The notes under the pieces were generated by a model. That model worked only from the letters and a program-made list of their open reading frames with translations. It did no database searches and was not told the DNA's origin. A program made the position numbers and the translations under genes. This document shows positions 1-13,070 of a DNA stretch of 64,000 bases, one piece after another. Every line of letters begins with the position of its first letter. Positions within the stretch are counted from its first letter, which is position 1. Source of the stretch: Spongilla lacustris (lineage: Eukaryota; Porifera; Demospongiae; Spongillida; Spongillidae). The stretch spans positions 16,868,993 through 16,932,992 of the forward strand of contig OX442416.1 of assembly GCA_949361645.1 (NCBI GenBank), given 5' to 3'.

Positions 1-1807
1 CCCGCACAATTTTAGGGAGCCACGAACTGGAGCCACACATGCCCCCACTATCTATGGAACCATTCACCCTCACTAGCAGCCCCCACATATGACACCCTAT
101 CTCCCACTACCTATTATCATTCACTGCAAGTTTCAGCAGCCTTCTCAGCCTTCTCAATACAAGTGCACCATACCAATGACCATTCACTGCAAGTTCAAGG
201 GGCCAATGGTCACACATCAAAACCACCATCCTCCATTGATCACTGCAAGTGAACTAAACAACCGCACGATGCAAGTGAATTTCCATTAAATGTAAATGCC
301 TCCACAATGCAAGTAGTGGAGCCACCAGCTCTGTTACAGATGGGGTTACCAGACCCTGCATTTGGTCAATGCCAGCAGGGGTGCCCACACAAGCTGGGGT
401 CAGTAGGTATTTGATGCCAGTAGAGATGCCAACCCTCACACTACAACCCATGAACTACATGTACTGTACGTACACCTGCCCATCTCAAAACACTACCAAT
501 GGAACCATTAGGCCTCCTGCCCTGCACTACCTGCATGTCCTTCACTGCACGTTGAGTCAACATACGGCCCAGGGACCAATGGCGTCAGCTCCCTTACTGC
601 AAGTGGACAGTATCATTGGAATCATTAATGCAAGTGAACTTAATAGCCGCACATTACAGGTCCCGTTAGCACCAGCGGTTCTTGGTCTGTCAGCAAAGGA
701 GCCACCAGCTGCTAAACACCCCAGGGTCATTGGGGCCCCCAGAATAATCATGCTGGTGGAAACTCACAACAGTGGAATTGGAATTGGTAACCCCCACAAT
801 ATTAGGGGAACCATGAACTGGAGCCCCCCGCTATCCATGGAACCATTAGCCCTCACTTAGCAGGAGTACCTCCCACTACATGTACCTATCCTTCACTGCA
901 TGTTTCATCTGCCAAGATTACCAGCCGTATCACTACAAGTGCACCATACCCGTGAACATTTACCGCAGGTTCAAGGGGCCAATGGGACCACTGGAGCCAT
1001 TCTCACACATTAGAACCACCATCCCCCATAACTGCAAGTGAACTTAACAGCCGCACAAGACAAGTGAACTTACATTTAATGCCTACACACTGCTACTAGT
1101 AGAGCCACCAGCTGCCACATTACCGGTCCTCACAAAACTAGACCCCATCATGAGGAGTGGAACCACACCTGCAATGGAGCCATTAGCTCTCACTGCATGT
1201 GGACTAACTTACATGGTACAGGCCCCAAACACTGGGGCCAGCCACAATGGCCCCCTATCCGCTTAACCTCACACAGTACAACCACCAGCTCCTCAATGCA
1301 AATGGAACCACCAGACCCACTACCTGTGAAACCTTTAACTCCCTACCTGTGAAACTGACCAGTCATTAACCCCCACACTACAAGAGGACTTACACTGTCA
1401 GGAGAACCATCAACTACTAGTGGAGCTACCAGCCCGCATTGGACAAATGGGAACACCATGCACCACTGAAGCAGCCTCCGTTTGTAGAGTGTACATGTAT
1501 ACGTTTTGAACACATTTTGTGTTGTAGATCTGAACTAAATGTTTGTGCATGTACAGAGGCATGTACAGAGTTATTTTATCTGGGGTGGAAGTGAAGCCCA
1601 TGCTGTTAGTGGTGAATATATTTACCAGCCCTATCGGTACTGATTGCGGGTGGTCTGCACCCGTGGTTGGTTTATATACACAAGCAGAGAGCTTTTTGGA
1701 AGAAAAAAAATAAGAATAAAACCCCCTACAGCTGGGAACTACATGTAGTGCTTTACATTGTTGAGGTACACTTAGCAAAACATGTAAGTGCCATTTTGGA
1801 TGTGTGT

Positions 1808-1880
1808 CACGGTGAAGACATCAGAATTCATGACCGCACAAGTGAAGTTGGTGGTCATGAATTCCAATGTCTTCACCGTG
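1808..1880. repeat. Central hairpin of foldback element 1
   Basis: The arms meet in a tight hairpin. CACGGTGAAGACAT at 1808 pairs with ATGTCTTCACCGTG ending at 1880, continuing through GAATTCATGACC with a small mismatch bubble, around a loop of about 17 bp. This marks the symmetry axis of the element. Confidence 0.8.
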
Positions 1881-4800
1881 CCAAATTATAGCTGTGACTG
1901 CGCATGCAATTTATGTGACATTCTAAGTGGCACTTACAAGTTTTGCAACTTGTACATGTATCTCAACACTACACAGTTCCCAGTAGGCTTTTTTCTTTTC
2001 AAAAAGCCTTCTGCTTGTCTATATAAACCAACCACGGGTGCAGACCACCCGCAATCAGTACCGATAGGGCTGGTAACTATATTCACCACTAACAGCATGG
2101 GCTTCACTTCCACCCCAGATAAAATAACTCTGTACATGCCTCGGTACATGCACAAACATTTAGTTCAGATCTACAACACAAAATGTGTTCAAAACGTACA
2201 CATGTACACTCTACAAACGGAGGCTGCTTCAGTGGTGCATGGTGTTCCCATTTGTCCAATGCGGGCTGGTAGCTCCACTAGTAGTTGATGGTTCTCCTGA
2301 CAGTGTAAGTTCTCTTGTAGTGTGGGGGTTAATGACCAGTTTCACAGGTAGGGAGTTAATGGTTTCACAGGTAGTGGGTCTGGTGGTTTCATTTGCAGTG
2401 AGGAGCTGGTGGTTGTACTGTGTGGGGTTAAGTGGATAGGGGGCCATTGTGGCTGGCCCCAGTGTTTGGGGCCTACACCATGTAAGTCCCCATGCAGTGA
2501 GAGCTAATGGCTCCATTGCATGTGTGGTTCCACTCCTCATGATGGGGTCTAGTTTTGTGAGGACTGGTAATATGGCAGCTGGTGGCTCCCCTGCTGGCAG
2601 TCTGATTACTCCATACGTAAGAGGGCTGTTGGGGGTGGGTGCTGGGTGAGTCTGGTTCCACTGGTATTGTGTGTTTGCAGTGAGAGGGCTAGTGAGTGAG
2701 GGATGGCATTGCACGTTCACTCCTGGATCTCGGATACAACTTGCAGTAAAGGATAGGTAGTGAGAGATAGGGCCGTGGGGGCTAGCCCCGTATGTGGGGA
2801 CTGCTAAGTGAGAGCTAATGGTTCCATGGGCATGTGTGACTCCAGTTGATGGCTCCCCTAATATTGTGTGGGGTGCCGAATTCCTATTGCCGTGTGAGAG
2901 CTGGAGTCTCCACCAGCATGCATTATTGTGGGGGGCCCCCAACGACCCTGCAGAGGGTTTTAGCAGCTGGTGGCTCCCTCGTTGGACAGGTGCTAACTGG
3001 ACTTGTTGTATGGGGCTATTAAGTTCACTTGCAATAATGCGTCTGTCCGCTTGTAGTGAGGGAGCTGACCCCTGGGCCAATAACTCAACATGCAGTGAAG
3101 GGGCAGGAGGGCTGTGGGGGCGGGTCCCAGTGTGTAGGGTAGTTGCAGTGAGGACTAATGGTTCAAATGGTAGTGTTTGGAGAGGGGCGGGTGTATGTTC
3201 AGTGCATGTAGTTCATGGCTTCCCCTGAAATTTGGGGACTACTTGTAGTGCGATGGCTGGCATCTCCACTGGCATATACATATTGACCCCAGCTTATGTG
3301 GGCAGTGCAGGTCTGGTAACCCCATCTGTGAGAGAGCTGGTGGCTCTACTATTAGCAGTGTGTAGGCATTAAATGTAAGTTCACTTGTCTTGTGCGGCTG
3401 TTAAGTTCACTTGCAGTTATGGGGGATGGTGGTTCTAATGTGTGAGAATGGCTCCAGTGGTCCCATTGGCCCCTTGAACCTGCGGTAAATGTTCACGGGT
3501 ATGGTGCACTTGTAGTGATATGGCTGGTAATCTTGACTGATGAAACATGCAGTGAAGGATAGGTACATGTAGTGGGAGGTACTCCTGCTAAGTGAGGGCT
3601 AATGGTTCCATGGATAGCGGGGGGCTCCAGTTCATGGTTCCCCTAATATTGTGGGGGTTACCAATTCCAATTCCACTGTTGTGAGTTTCCACCAGCATGA
3701 TTATTCTGGGGGCCCCAATGACCCTGGGGTGTTTAGCAGCTGGTGGCTCCTTTGCTGACAGACCAAGAACCGCTGGTGCTAACCGGACCTGCAGTGTGGG
3801 GCCATTAAGTTCACTTGCATTAATGATTCCAATGATACTGTCCGCTTGCAGTGAGGGAGCTGACGCCATTGGTCCCTGGGCCGTATGTTGACTCAACGTG
3901 CAGTGAAGGACATGCAGGTAGTGCAGGGCAGGAGGCCTAATGGTTCCATTGGTAGTGTTTTGAGATGGGCAGGTGTACGTACAGTACATGTAGTTCATGG
4001 GTTGTAGTGTGAGGGTTGGCATCTCCACTGGCATCATATACCTACTGACCCCAACTTGTGTGGGCACCCCTGCTGGCATTGATCGAATGCAGGGTCTGGT
4101 AACCCCATCTGTAACAGAGCTGGTGGCTCCACTACTTGCAGTGTGGAGTGTGGAGGCATTTACATTTAATGGAAATTCACTTGCATCGTGCGGCTGTTGA
4201 GTTCACTTGCAGTGATCAATGGGGGATGGTGGTTTTGATGTGTGACCATTGGCCCCTTGAACTTGCAGTGAATGGTCACTGGTATGGACTGTACTTGTAG
4301 TGTGTGGGGGCTGCTAAGTGAGGGTGAAATGGTTCCATAGATAGTGGGGGCATGTGTGGCTCCAGTTCGTGGCTCCCTAAAATTGTGCGGGGTGCCATTT
4401 CCACTTGCAGTGTGACTCCATCCACCAGTATGCATTATTGTGGGACCCCCCAATGACCCCGGGGAGTTTAGCAGCTGGTGGCTTTCCTGCTGGCAGTCTG
4501 ATAACTCCATCTGGAATATGGCTCCAATGGTGCTAACTGGAATGCAGTGTGGGCTTTTAAGTTCACTTGCATTAATAGTTACAATGTTACCGTCTGTTTG
4601 CAGTGAGGGAGCTGACCCCATTTGTCCCTGAGCCGTTGACTCTACTTGCAGTGAAGGACTAGTAGTGGGCAGGAGGGCCGTGGGGGGCTGGTCCCAGTTT
4701 GTGGGGCACTTGCAGTGAAAGGGCGGGTGTACGTTCAGTGCATATGTAGTTCATGGCTTCCCCTGAAATTTGGGGACTGCTTAATCGCTTGTAGTGTGAT

Positions 4801-5769
4801 GGCTGCAGGCATCTCCATTGGCATCATACCTACATGTACATTGTATTGACCCCAGCTTGTGTGGGCACCCCTGCTGGCAGTGCAGGGTCTGGTAACCCCA
4901 TCTGTAAGAGAGATGGTGGCTCCAGTACTTGCAGTGTGCGGGAGGTATTACATGTTAGTTCACTTGTATCGTGTGGCTATTAAGTTCACTAGCATTAATG
5001 GTCCAATGATACTGTCCACTTGCAGTGAGGGAGCTGACCCCATTGGTCCAGATGGCTGGTCTCAGTGTGTGGAGCACTTGCAGTGTAGGCTTATGGTTTC
5101 ACTGTTTGGAGAGGGGCGGGTGTATGTACAGTACTTTATGGGGACTACTTGTAGAGTGAGGGCGGCATCTCCACTGGCATCTATTGACCCCTGCATGTGA
5201 GGGCTCCCCTACTGGCAGTGCAGGGTCTGGTAACCACATCCGTAAGAGAGCTGGTGGGGAGGTATTATTTTGAAAGTTTGCAAGGCTGTAGTGATGGGGA
5301 CTGGTGGTTTTGCTGTGTGGGGATGGCGCCAATGGTCCCTTGAACTTGCAGAGAATAATCAATAGTGGGGGTGGGGAGGGGAGGGGGCTGGACCAATGGG
5401 GTTCTGCTTACATGTACATGTAAGGCCATTTGCAGTGAGGGCTAATACATGTAGTTCCACTGGTAGTGTTGGGAGGGGGCATGTGTGACTTCCCTTGGTA
5501 CATGTACATGTAGTTCATGGCTGCCCTGAAATTGTGAGGGCTGCCAACTCCATTTGCAGCGAGAGGGTTAGTATAAGTATCTCTACTTGTACTGTGGAGG
5601 CTGACCCCATTGGTTAGTTGGTAGCTCCTGTGTAGGGTCTGATATGGGCGGGTGGTTCCATAGGTAGTGCGGGTTGGTGGCTCTGCATTGCATCTGTTGG
5701 TTTTGCAGGGCTGTTGTCTGGACTTGCAATGGCCCATATGTGGGGGGCGGGGCCGGTGGTGATTTAGCG

Positions 5770-6515
5770 GCTGTTTACTTCCTACAACCACCATCGTCAG
5801 TGGTATGACCGCCGTCACTACCGTTCTCGATCTCCCCATCCTCATCGAAAGTATCTTGAATATCTCGTCGTAACCGTACCGGCTCGAACTCGTCCGCCGA
5901 TTGAACCTCTTACGAGCTTGTCTTCAGTGGACGTCGCTATGCATATCGTTTATCTACACAGATAATAACGAATATCAACTGTGACAGGGGCGATAGATTA
6001 AATACTTACCCAGCTAGCTAGCTAGCGCAGTATACAAAGGTGTGGCTATAAGTTATCCAAGTCTCAGCCCACAGGAAGTAGTTGCATATTCATGTATTTG
6101 GTATGGAAGCGGTTCACGCACGTACAACGGCGCAATTCGAGCGGGAAACGTGTACCAACTTTGCGCCGCTGTATCTCCGTAACGGATGACATAAAAATTA
6201 ACGAACAGAACAAATCGATAGGTATATGACCTCTCTACCTACAAACCGAATTTGAAGCGAATTGATTACTCCTACCTAAAGTTATGGTGGGTTAGAACCC
6301 GGTGGGGTATCGAACGTTGCAATACTGGCACGGAGCAAGTGCAAGGCCCCAAAATGTATTTTACTATAGAGCAATGGTGTAGTGTGAAGTGTTGAAAATA
6401 GGAAGTTAATATCGTTTATCGTTCGGGAGTTATAGCGATTCAAACGCGAGGCATTTTTATAACTTTATATTTATATATGCGAAGTATCATTTTCTCGGAA
6501 ACTGTCCCATTTATA
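5770..6515 (+). repeat. Terminal module shared by the palindromic element family
   Basis: This block begins with a segment containing CCACCATCGTCAGTGGTA, which recurs at 38,480 and inverted at 29,640. It runs through a segment around 6180–6500 (ACGGATGACATAAAAATTAACG, then GTTATGGTGGGTT, then GAACGTTGCAATACTGGCAC) and ends near CTGTCCCATTTATATA. The 6180–6500 part recurs in both orientations at 27.7–28.4 kb, 29.0–29.3 kb and 38.8–39.1 kb, and more diverged at 39.3–40.1 kb. It defines one family of elements of very different size. Confidence 0.7.
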
Positions 6516-6931
6516 TACATGTATATACGACGGCTCATTATGTCGGAAACAATGAGAGCAGATATACGTTTCTGATGAAGGTACACAAATATGGCCATCA
6601 CATGAGGCACATGCAGGACCACATGTTGCACGTGTCACATCAAAAGTCAGACTCGTCATCATCATAAGCTTCAGCAGACCACAATTTGCAAGGATGCAGC
6701 GGAGGGTCCTCCATTGTTGGAACAGTCACTGTATAGGGGCAGAAGTTTTATGTCCCAACAATATTAATTCACCTTTACAATTAGATATACATCATTGGTA
6801 GCTGTATTGATGTGGTCCAACAATAATTCCAGTGTTTTCTTTGCAGCTGAATTATTATATCATCTGAGTATATTCATCTTGCACAATTCCAAAAGGCATG
6901 CAATTAATCGAACAACAGAGGTAGGCATAAT

Positions 6932-7743
6932 CAAGGACACTTAATTATTACATGGACTGGAAACCGCCCGCGTAACGTAATAACTATAAATTGTCGCAAT
7001 CCTCGTTGCGCCTCGTTCCAAGATTTTCCCAGATTTTTCGGACAAACAAAGGGTTTTGTGAAGTTGTCTTAGCTTTGGAGTGACTTACAGTTACAGAAAG
7101 CTGTTCTTTTGTTGAGGAAAATCCGTTGTAAGTCTTAAAGATTACGTTAACGTACGGGTCTTAGATTCTACATACATGTTTGCCTTGCTACGCTACTTTG
7201 GTTAGGCTCCTGGACACACCGATGAGCAGACTTTGTTTTGAAAGGTGTTTCCAGCGCTTAATGGTATGATACAACTCACGTGTTAGTTTGCATTGGAAAG
7301 GATGTTTCTTACAGAAAGGGCAAACGATTTTAATCGAACGATGCGCATGTTCTCTTTGTCAGGCCTCTGCAAATATGGTAATAGTTATGGCCTTATTTAA
7401 CGTTCCACAGTATAACAGGATGTTTCTCTAACTCGATATTTACATGATAACTGGACCTGTGTTTATTTCTATACATTACTTTGAACTGATGTTTATCTAA
7501 TTATTGGTTCATTGCTCATTTTGAATGAGCGATGCCAAAACTGCAGAAAGGGAAGCGAAGAATGGTTTATACATAACAAAACACAACGTCACGGCACCCC
7601 CAGTCAAGTCCCAGTCTTCTGATGCACTGCAACAGCCACATCGTCGTGTACATGTACTGACTCATTAATAACTCATGAGCAACGAGGATGGCGACATGAA
7701 TTTATTGTGGTTTCCAGTCCTTGTAATAATTAAATGTCCTTGG
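6932..7743. mobile_element. MITE with terminal inverted repeats and 7-bp target duplication
   Basis: The left end CAAGGACACTTAATTATTAC is matched in inverse at 7724–7743, and homology continues inward through GGAAACC to the ATAAATT and CGAGGAT blocks, giving about 75 bp of imperfect TIR. GCATAAT sits directly before the left end and directly after the right end, so a target-site duplication of 7 bp (8 if the ends shift by one base) is visible. That length fits a hAT-type MITE, which is inference. No coding capacity is seen. A related TIR end appears at 46,106 and its mirror copy at about 51,080. Confidence 0.75.
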
Positions 7744-9329
7744 CATAATTGCATGCACATGCATACAGCTTGTACATGTATCTGATACAGGTAATGTAGG
7801 TGTGACTGTGAAGGTCCCCCTGAACTTGGAAGCAGACCTTTACCCATATGGTGGTTGTAGACATCCCACACGATCTGCAAATGGGTTTTAAATAATACAC
7901 ATGTAACTTTATATAGCATGCATGTATGTGCATGCGTGCAACCTACTGTACAGGTGTTTGCTGTGAAGGCATTTTGTTGTTTATTAATCTCTTTCAGTAC
8001 CTGTACATTGTGGTCTCACTTGTTTCTATTGTTTAGGTACAGTCACGGTAGTGGCTCACACTTTGCGACAATTTGCATATCCCAATTGCGAAAATATGCG
8101 CAGGTGTTTGTGTTCCTAGCGATCCCTACAATCCACCGCTAATGAGTTCACGTGGTGATGGAATCTCATTAGAAGGTTGAATTGTCAACTATACCCCTCC
8201 CAGCAGTTATTAACTGGCTACTGCATGAAAATGTGCTTTACCTTCATGTACACGTAAGGTACTTAGCTACCTTTTGGCTCAAAAGAAAACAAACTTACCT
8301 GTGCATCCTTACACATAAAGACTGCCTCTAGAGGAGCAGCTGACAACAGATTGGCATGGCTGTTAGCACAAGTGGCATGATTCAGATGCATTGACCAGCA
8401 CATAAAAACCACCTATATAATATATGCACGCTTACGTTATGTGCACCTTGTGAATGTGATGTGGCCTGAATACAATATGAGTGAAATAATTGCAGCGCAA
8501 TACAAACTGTGCCAACAGCACCTCACCAAGCATCATGTTCTACAAGCTTCTCAGATGCCTATCCCCCACCTGATGATGCAAGTGCACCTGCACGAACAAA
8601 ACAACCTAGGATGAGCAGCTGACCTTCAGGTTGAGTAGCACAATAACTCATCATTGTTTTCACAATGTTCTGCTGTGCGAGGAAGAAAAGCAAAACACAA
8701 TTAAAAAGGTACAGCGTGTGAAGGGATGGTCTTCTTTATTCTCACACTGTCATGCACCTGCAACATGTCGATTGATATGTGATTTGGTATGACAATTGTG
8801 TACGGTACCATACAAATTGTTGCAGCAGCATTATACATGTCAAAAATGGGAACGACAGCTTTGCCAACCATTCATACGAAGAACACAGATCAATTGCGTT
8901 TAGGTCTCTGCTTTTTTATTCGCAGATGGACATGCTGCTTCTATGTATATGTACATGTAGGAACCATAAACAATGTCTCTTGCCATTTTGATAGGTCCTA
9001 ATTATAATGCAGTATTACAGAGATGTTATGTCTTTACTGCAGGAGGACAATATACGGAAGATTGGAATGCATTAGTAAATATAAACTCGTATGTTTGCGT
9101 ACGGTTAATTGTTCAGTCACATATACATGTAACTATTAAACCATTTCTAGCATAGACTACCAGATTCTCCCCCCACCATCGATTCAATATCAAATAGTCC
9201 ATTTGTTTGGCACCCAAAACCATACTCATGTAACTAAGAACACTCAATATTAATACCAATTCATTGGCCTTATTGCCATGCATGTATGGACATTATGCCA
9301 ATGTCTTGCTCTGGAAAACATAAGCCAAT
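7744..9329. other. Non-coding stretch, no gene recognised
   Basis: Short open frames here (up to about 84 codons) lack coding character or a recognisable family. AT-rich and TACATGTA-containing spacer. A 3' part of the deaminase gene's transcript may lie at its right edge. Confidence 0.5.
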
Positions 9330-9728
9330 CTATATTCTATCCAGTAGAGCAGCAGTTTCCTTATCACGTTCTTCAATGAAGTTATTATAATACTGCAATC
9401 TTGATTTCAAAGTATCACAATATTCAGGAAATAATGACATAAATTGTTCCTTTCCAAGGGGCTTGATTAAAATGTGTTTACTTTTAAGAAGCTTGAATTT
9501 TTCTACTGTGGTGTCTCTTTCAAAATCTGTCTCTACTCTGTGAAGAGCCACAGCGTAAATCCTCAGTCCTGTGTGTTCAAACATACTGACCAATTTATCG
9601 CAGCACCTACCAACACAAGGTGTCCAATTCAAATACAGTTGAAATCTTGAGTTAGCTGGAAAGATGGATGCTTTAAAATCATATATGAATATCTCCTCAG
9701 CATGTAATCCACCACTGCCTTCATTCAT
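9330..9728 (-). CDS. AID/APOBEC-like cytidine deaminase, C-terminal exon
   Basis: Zinc-dependent cytidine deaminase of the AID/APOBEC type, expected to deaminate cytosine in single-stranded DNA or RNA. In the 132-residue open frame the first zinc ligand and catalytic glutamate are H9-A-E11, and the second motif is W35-T-P-C38-V-G-R-C42-C43. The spacing of about 25 residues between HAE and PC suits the fold. After this follow the β4 segment 'LRIYAVAL', an α4-like stretch, the β5 segment 'HILIKPL', and a helix with 'FMSLFPEY' resembling the AID 'KDYFYCWNTFV' region. The frame ends 'LLDRI' and TAG. The cysteine spacing (C-x3-C or C-x4-C) differs from the C-x2-C of vertebrate AID. Upstream the same frame continues to ATG at 9804–9806 but is interrupted by TGA at 9741–9743, so the true 5' end is unclear: an upstream exon, a pseudogene, or a sequence error. 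The APOBEC-fold assignment is from family knowledge; immune or anti-transposon function is inference. Confidence 0.72.
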   Translation of the reverse strand: MNEGSGGLHAEEIFIYDFKASIFPANSRFQLYLNWTPCVGRCCDKLVSMFEHTGLRIYAVALHRVETDFERDTTVEKFKLLKSKHILIKPLGKEQFMSLFPEYCDTLKSRLQYYNNFIEERDKETAALLDRI

Positions 9729-9806
9729 GTAGTCATCCCTTCAGCTGATGTACACTTGACTAGCAGATAAGTAGTGCTGTACCAAGTCTCCTCCCTTGGA
9801 CAACAT

Positions 9807-12640
9807 CTTATTTTTGTTTTAATGAACTGTTCCAACTTATAAACATCAAACTGTCATAAATGAACGTGCAATTATTCCAACATATCTTCAAACATAAATG
9901 TACATGTATATTTGGTACTTCTCAATCATGCTAAAATACATATTCCTTAAAATGCTAAACCTTTGTCATATCCCTTCGCTGTTTCAAATCCTTTGGGAGG
10001 AGGGAAGTGGGGTGCCGGGGGTGCAATGCACCTAATGCAACCTATAAGTCTGTGTGCTTTGGACCTATACATGATCATTGTTGTCATTTTGCCTTCTACA
10101 GATGTAGGCTGCAGTTTATAAACAAATCAAAACATGTACTAATGAAGCAGAGTGTTGTATTTGTCCGAACTGCTTTGCACTTGAATAAAATTATTACACT
10201 GCACTAAACCCAATTCAATATATAGCTGTGACATAATGATTATAACTAATGATATTACATGTATTTTAAATAATAGTGATAGAGTGTTGATCAGAAATGA
10301 CTCTTGCATTTTGCCAAAATTAACTGCAAATTGTGCTGGCAACAATACTATGCAGAACCACTGAGTGATTATTACATGATCAGTATAAATTTTTACTAGG
10401 TAGCAAATATCTGAGCACAGAAAGCATATTGAAAATGATGCCAAGTGCACAGAGTTCAGCTGGTGATGCACATGTATGAAGCCTGGGGACCAGATTCATT
10501 GAGGGCCTCCTCATATGTGGCTTCTTGCTTAACCACTCATTGTAATAACCCTAAGTCCAAGCTGGTGGCCATATATCACCTAGGTATCAGGCATATTGTG
10601 CATGGTGTGTTCCATATGGAATGGGATTGCTATTGTAGTGTCTACTCCTAGAAGGATGCCGATTGATTGAGTCAGGGCAATATACATGTATAAGTTCAGT
10701 ATAACTGATATAATTAGGGTAGTAACTATCAAAGCCCTTAAGATGTTAATGAAATGCATGTTCTTTAAGTTTTGATGGATGGATTGTAAGGATTAGAAAC
10801 ATTTTGTATTTGAGATGTGTCACACAGGGTGGTCAGATGCTATCGAAAGAGTGTTTGCATATAGACCCCCCCCCCCCCCCCCCCCCCTTGACATGTAACG
10901 ATAACTATTACTGAAGTGACATAATTATATTAGTGCTTCGGTTAGGCTATTAGTTTTATATCAAACCTCGATATTTTGTGGCAATAACTCCCTAGCTTCT
11001 CGCTCCTCAGCTTCTTCCTCCTCTTGCTTCCCATGGCATGCAGATTGCTCCCTAGCTTCACGCTCCATAACACCCCGGCTTCCATGCATGAACAGAAATT
11101 GGATGGGACAAATGCATAATTAATAAATGAATAATCAGTATGTTCATGCGTTCGTTTTATTGCTAGACCATAATTTATCAATTCATATAACTAAAATTTA
11201 TATAAAATTTGCATTGCATCATGATTTTGCCTATAGCGCAATATCTGCACTGATGCCGTCATGTATTTACTCTGTCCGCGATATAAGTTCATGGACTGTA
11301 CATGTCATGTGTATACATGTACATGTATTAACGGGCCGGTTACGGGTTACATTGATTGCATCGCGCCAGTTTCTCCTAAACACTATGCAGTTGGCTCTTA
11401 TCGCTGCCTGGATGACGTCGCATAGATGCATATATATTCTTGTGGTTTCCTATTAAGTAGGGTGCTCCCGCTAATTAAGACGAATTTCGAACTTTGTTTA
11501 TATATATCCGCACGGGCTTGCATGATACCTTTTTTTTTTTCTACCCAGGAATGGCCCCATATCACTTCCCTTTCAGTGAGTAGCTTCAAAAGAGAAAAGT
11601 TATTTTCATAGGAAAAAATATAAAAGTTTTGCCGAGCGGGGGTATATAGTCCGCCTATTGTGACGAACGCGCGCATAATTCATCAGCGGTTACAAGCAGC
11701 TTTGACAGGATTAATCTATGGCTGCATCTGTAGCAACAAGAGGTCATGCAGTTGGGAGACCTCGTCCCTTTAACCACGTATATGTCTTTCAGTTGTAGTT
11801 TGTATCCCCTCAATGGGGCTTCAGGTATACCGGCAGCCTTTGCGACAGAGTTTAGGCTATAACCCTGGCTAATTCACTGTGTCACATTGCGAATCAATGC
11901 TGGATTTCGCTTTAACCTCATATCGAGAAATTGGCGGTCAAAAGGATTACGCGGTATTCGGTCATTGCGTAATTCAATGTCCATAGAAAATGTATGGACG
12001 CATTCAGAAAACTGCAGCTAACTGCAGAAATAAAAATTATATTGACTAGGTGCTCTCGGATTTGCTATGTAGGGACTATTTAGCATGTTTTGAGTACTTT
12101 AACGCACCGTAGGTACCTATATCCGCACTTCCACATTAATTATGCAAGGTTTCCAATGTCCATTCATTTTATCTCATTTACTTATTCAGTCATCAATATT
12201 TTCCCAACCAAATGATATTTTCCTTCGGTGCCACCGGATTATATGAGAGTAATCAATGCACTTATTTTTCATCATTTTTTCAGAGCTTAGGGCCTTCAAA
12301 TCGCGCTTCCCTTGAATGGTTAGTGAGATACACCCCAAATCCAAACCGCATAATATCACGTGCTACTCTTTCGTCAGTTAGCCGTGCCCAGACCGAGCTG
12401 TTCTGTAAGTACAAGTAGTTAATGATAATATGTATTGCAAATTGATGTCTATAACCACGACCCCACCCACCACTATAATGTACACAACAACTTAACGTGC
12501 AAAATAACTTATTAACCGCTATTTACTGTAGGCAGAGATAATCTGCTGTAGGCCTGCTCTTCGCTTTTGGTTCGGTACTTCCGCGGACGATTTCGAACGG
12601 TACGAAGACGACAATATCGAAGATCAATCCCACGAGGATA
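9807..12640. other. Non-coding stretch, no gene recognised
   Basis: No conserved coding segment found. Open frames up to about 110 codons at 10,139–10,471 and 11,127–11,456 look random. An exon for the 5' part of the deaminase gene might lie in the first few hundred bases, since AACAG followed by an open frame at about 9835 could be an acceptor, but I cannot identify one securely. A block near 11,456–11,630 (GGGTGCTCCCGCTAATTAAG) recurs inverted at about 20,100–20,295. Confidence 0.45.
10866..10887 (+). repeat. Poly-C tract (22 bp)
   Basis: Uninterrupted run of 22 C, one of many G/C homopolymers in the window. Confidence 0.9.
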
Positions 12641-12649
12641 TGAGATGCA

Positions 12650-13070
12650 GGTTAAAGACCTGGAAGTCTGCCTGTGGACTGGATTCTATGGCAGAACTGA
12701 AGCCTACTACCCCACAGGCCTCAGCTAACTGCTACGGAGGTACGGGAGTGCACGGACCCTATTGCAGACAGGCAGCTGTAAAGCTGGTACTATACTCTGG
12801 ACTCTACGGCAGGCAGCGACGGAATACCCCTGGCCCATGTATGGAGTGAACTCTATGGCAATAAGCGATGCATGAAGAATCACACAGTTAACAGCTATGA
12901 ACTCAAATCTATGGCAGACACCTAACAGCTACAGTGTATGGAGTTGGAGTGATCCCTATTGCACACAGCTATGAAGTACTCCATGGCAAGAAGCTATGGG
13001 CCCTATGGCAAGTACCCCATATAGCAAGCACCTAAGAAATGAATCCTATGGCAGATACCCCACAGCTGAC
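12650..13070 (+). repeat. Degenerate minisatellite with CTATGGCAG motif
   Basis: The motif CTATGGCAG or close variants recurs roughly every 30–45 bp, separated by CTAACAGCTA and TGAACTC type words. Units are diverged, suggesting an old tandem array. Confidence 0.6.

Larger units (their letters stand above)
1..6515. mobile_element. Long inverted-repeat (foldback) element 1, left end outside window
   Basis: The left part (1–1840) is rich in the plus-strand words CACTGCAAGT and GAGCCACCAGCT; the right part (1860–5400) carries their reverse complements. Matching blocks include 1410–1778 with 1858–2288 and 369–860 with 3588–4079, so the arms pair around about 1845. The pairing offset changes between these blocks, so the right arm holds about 750 bp more, probably from expansion of internal repeats. 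The right end (5770–6515) is homologous to the right end of the 10.2 kb element at 28,975–39,179. No transposase-like frame is visible; the open frames in the arms are repeat translations. It is most likely a non-autonomous foldback-type DNA transposon. Boundaries are approximate. Confidence 0.7.
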
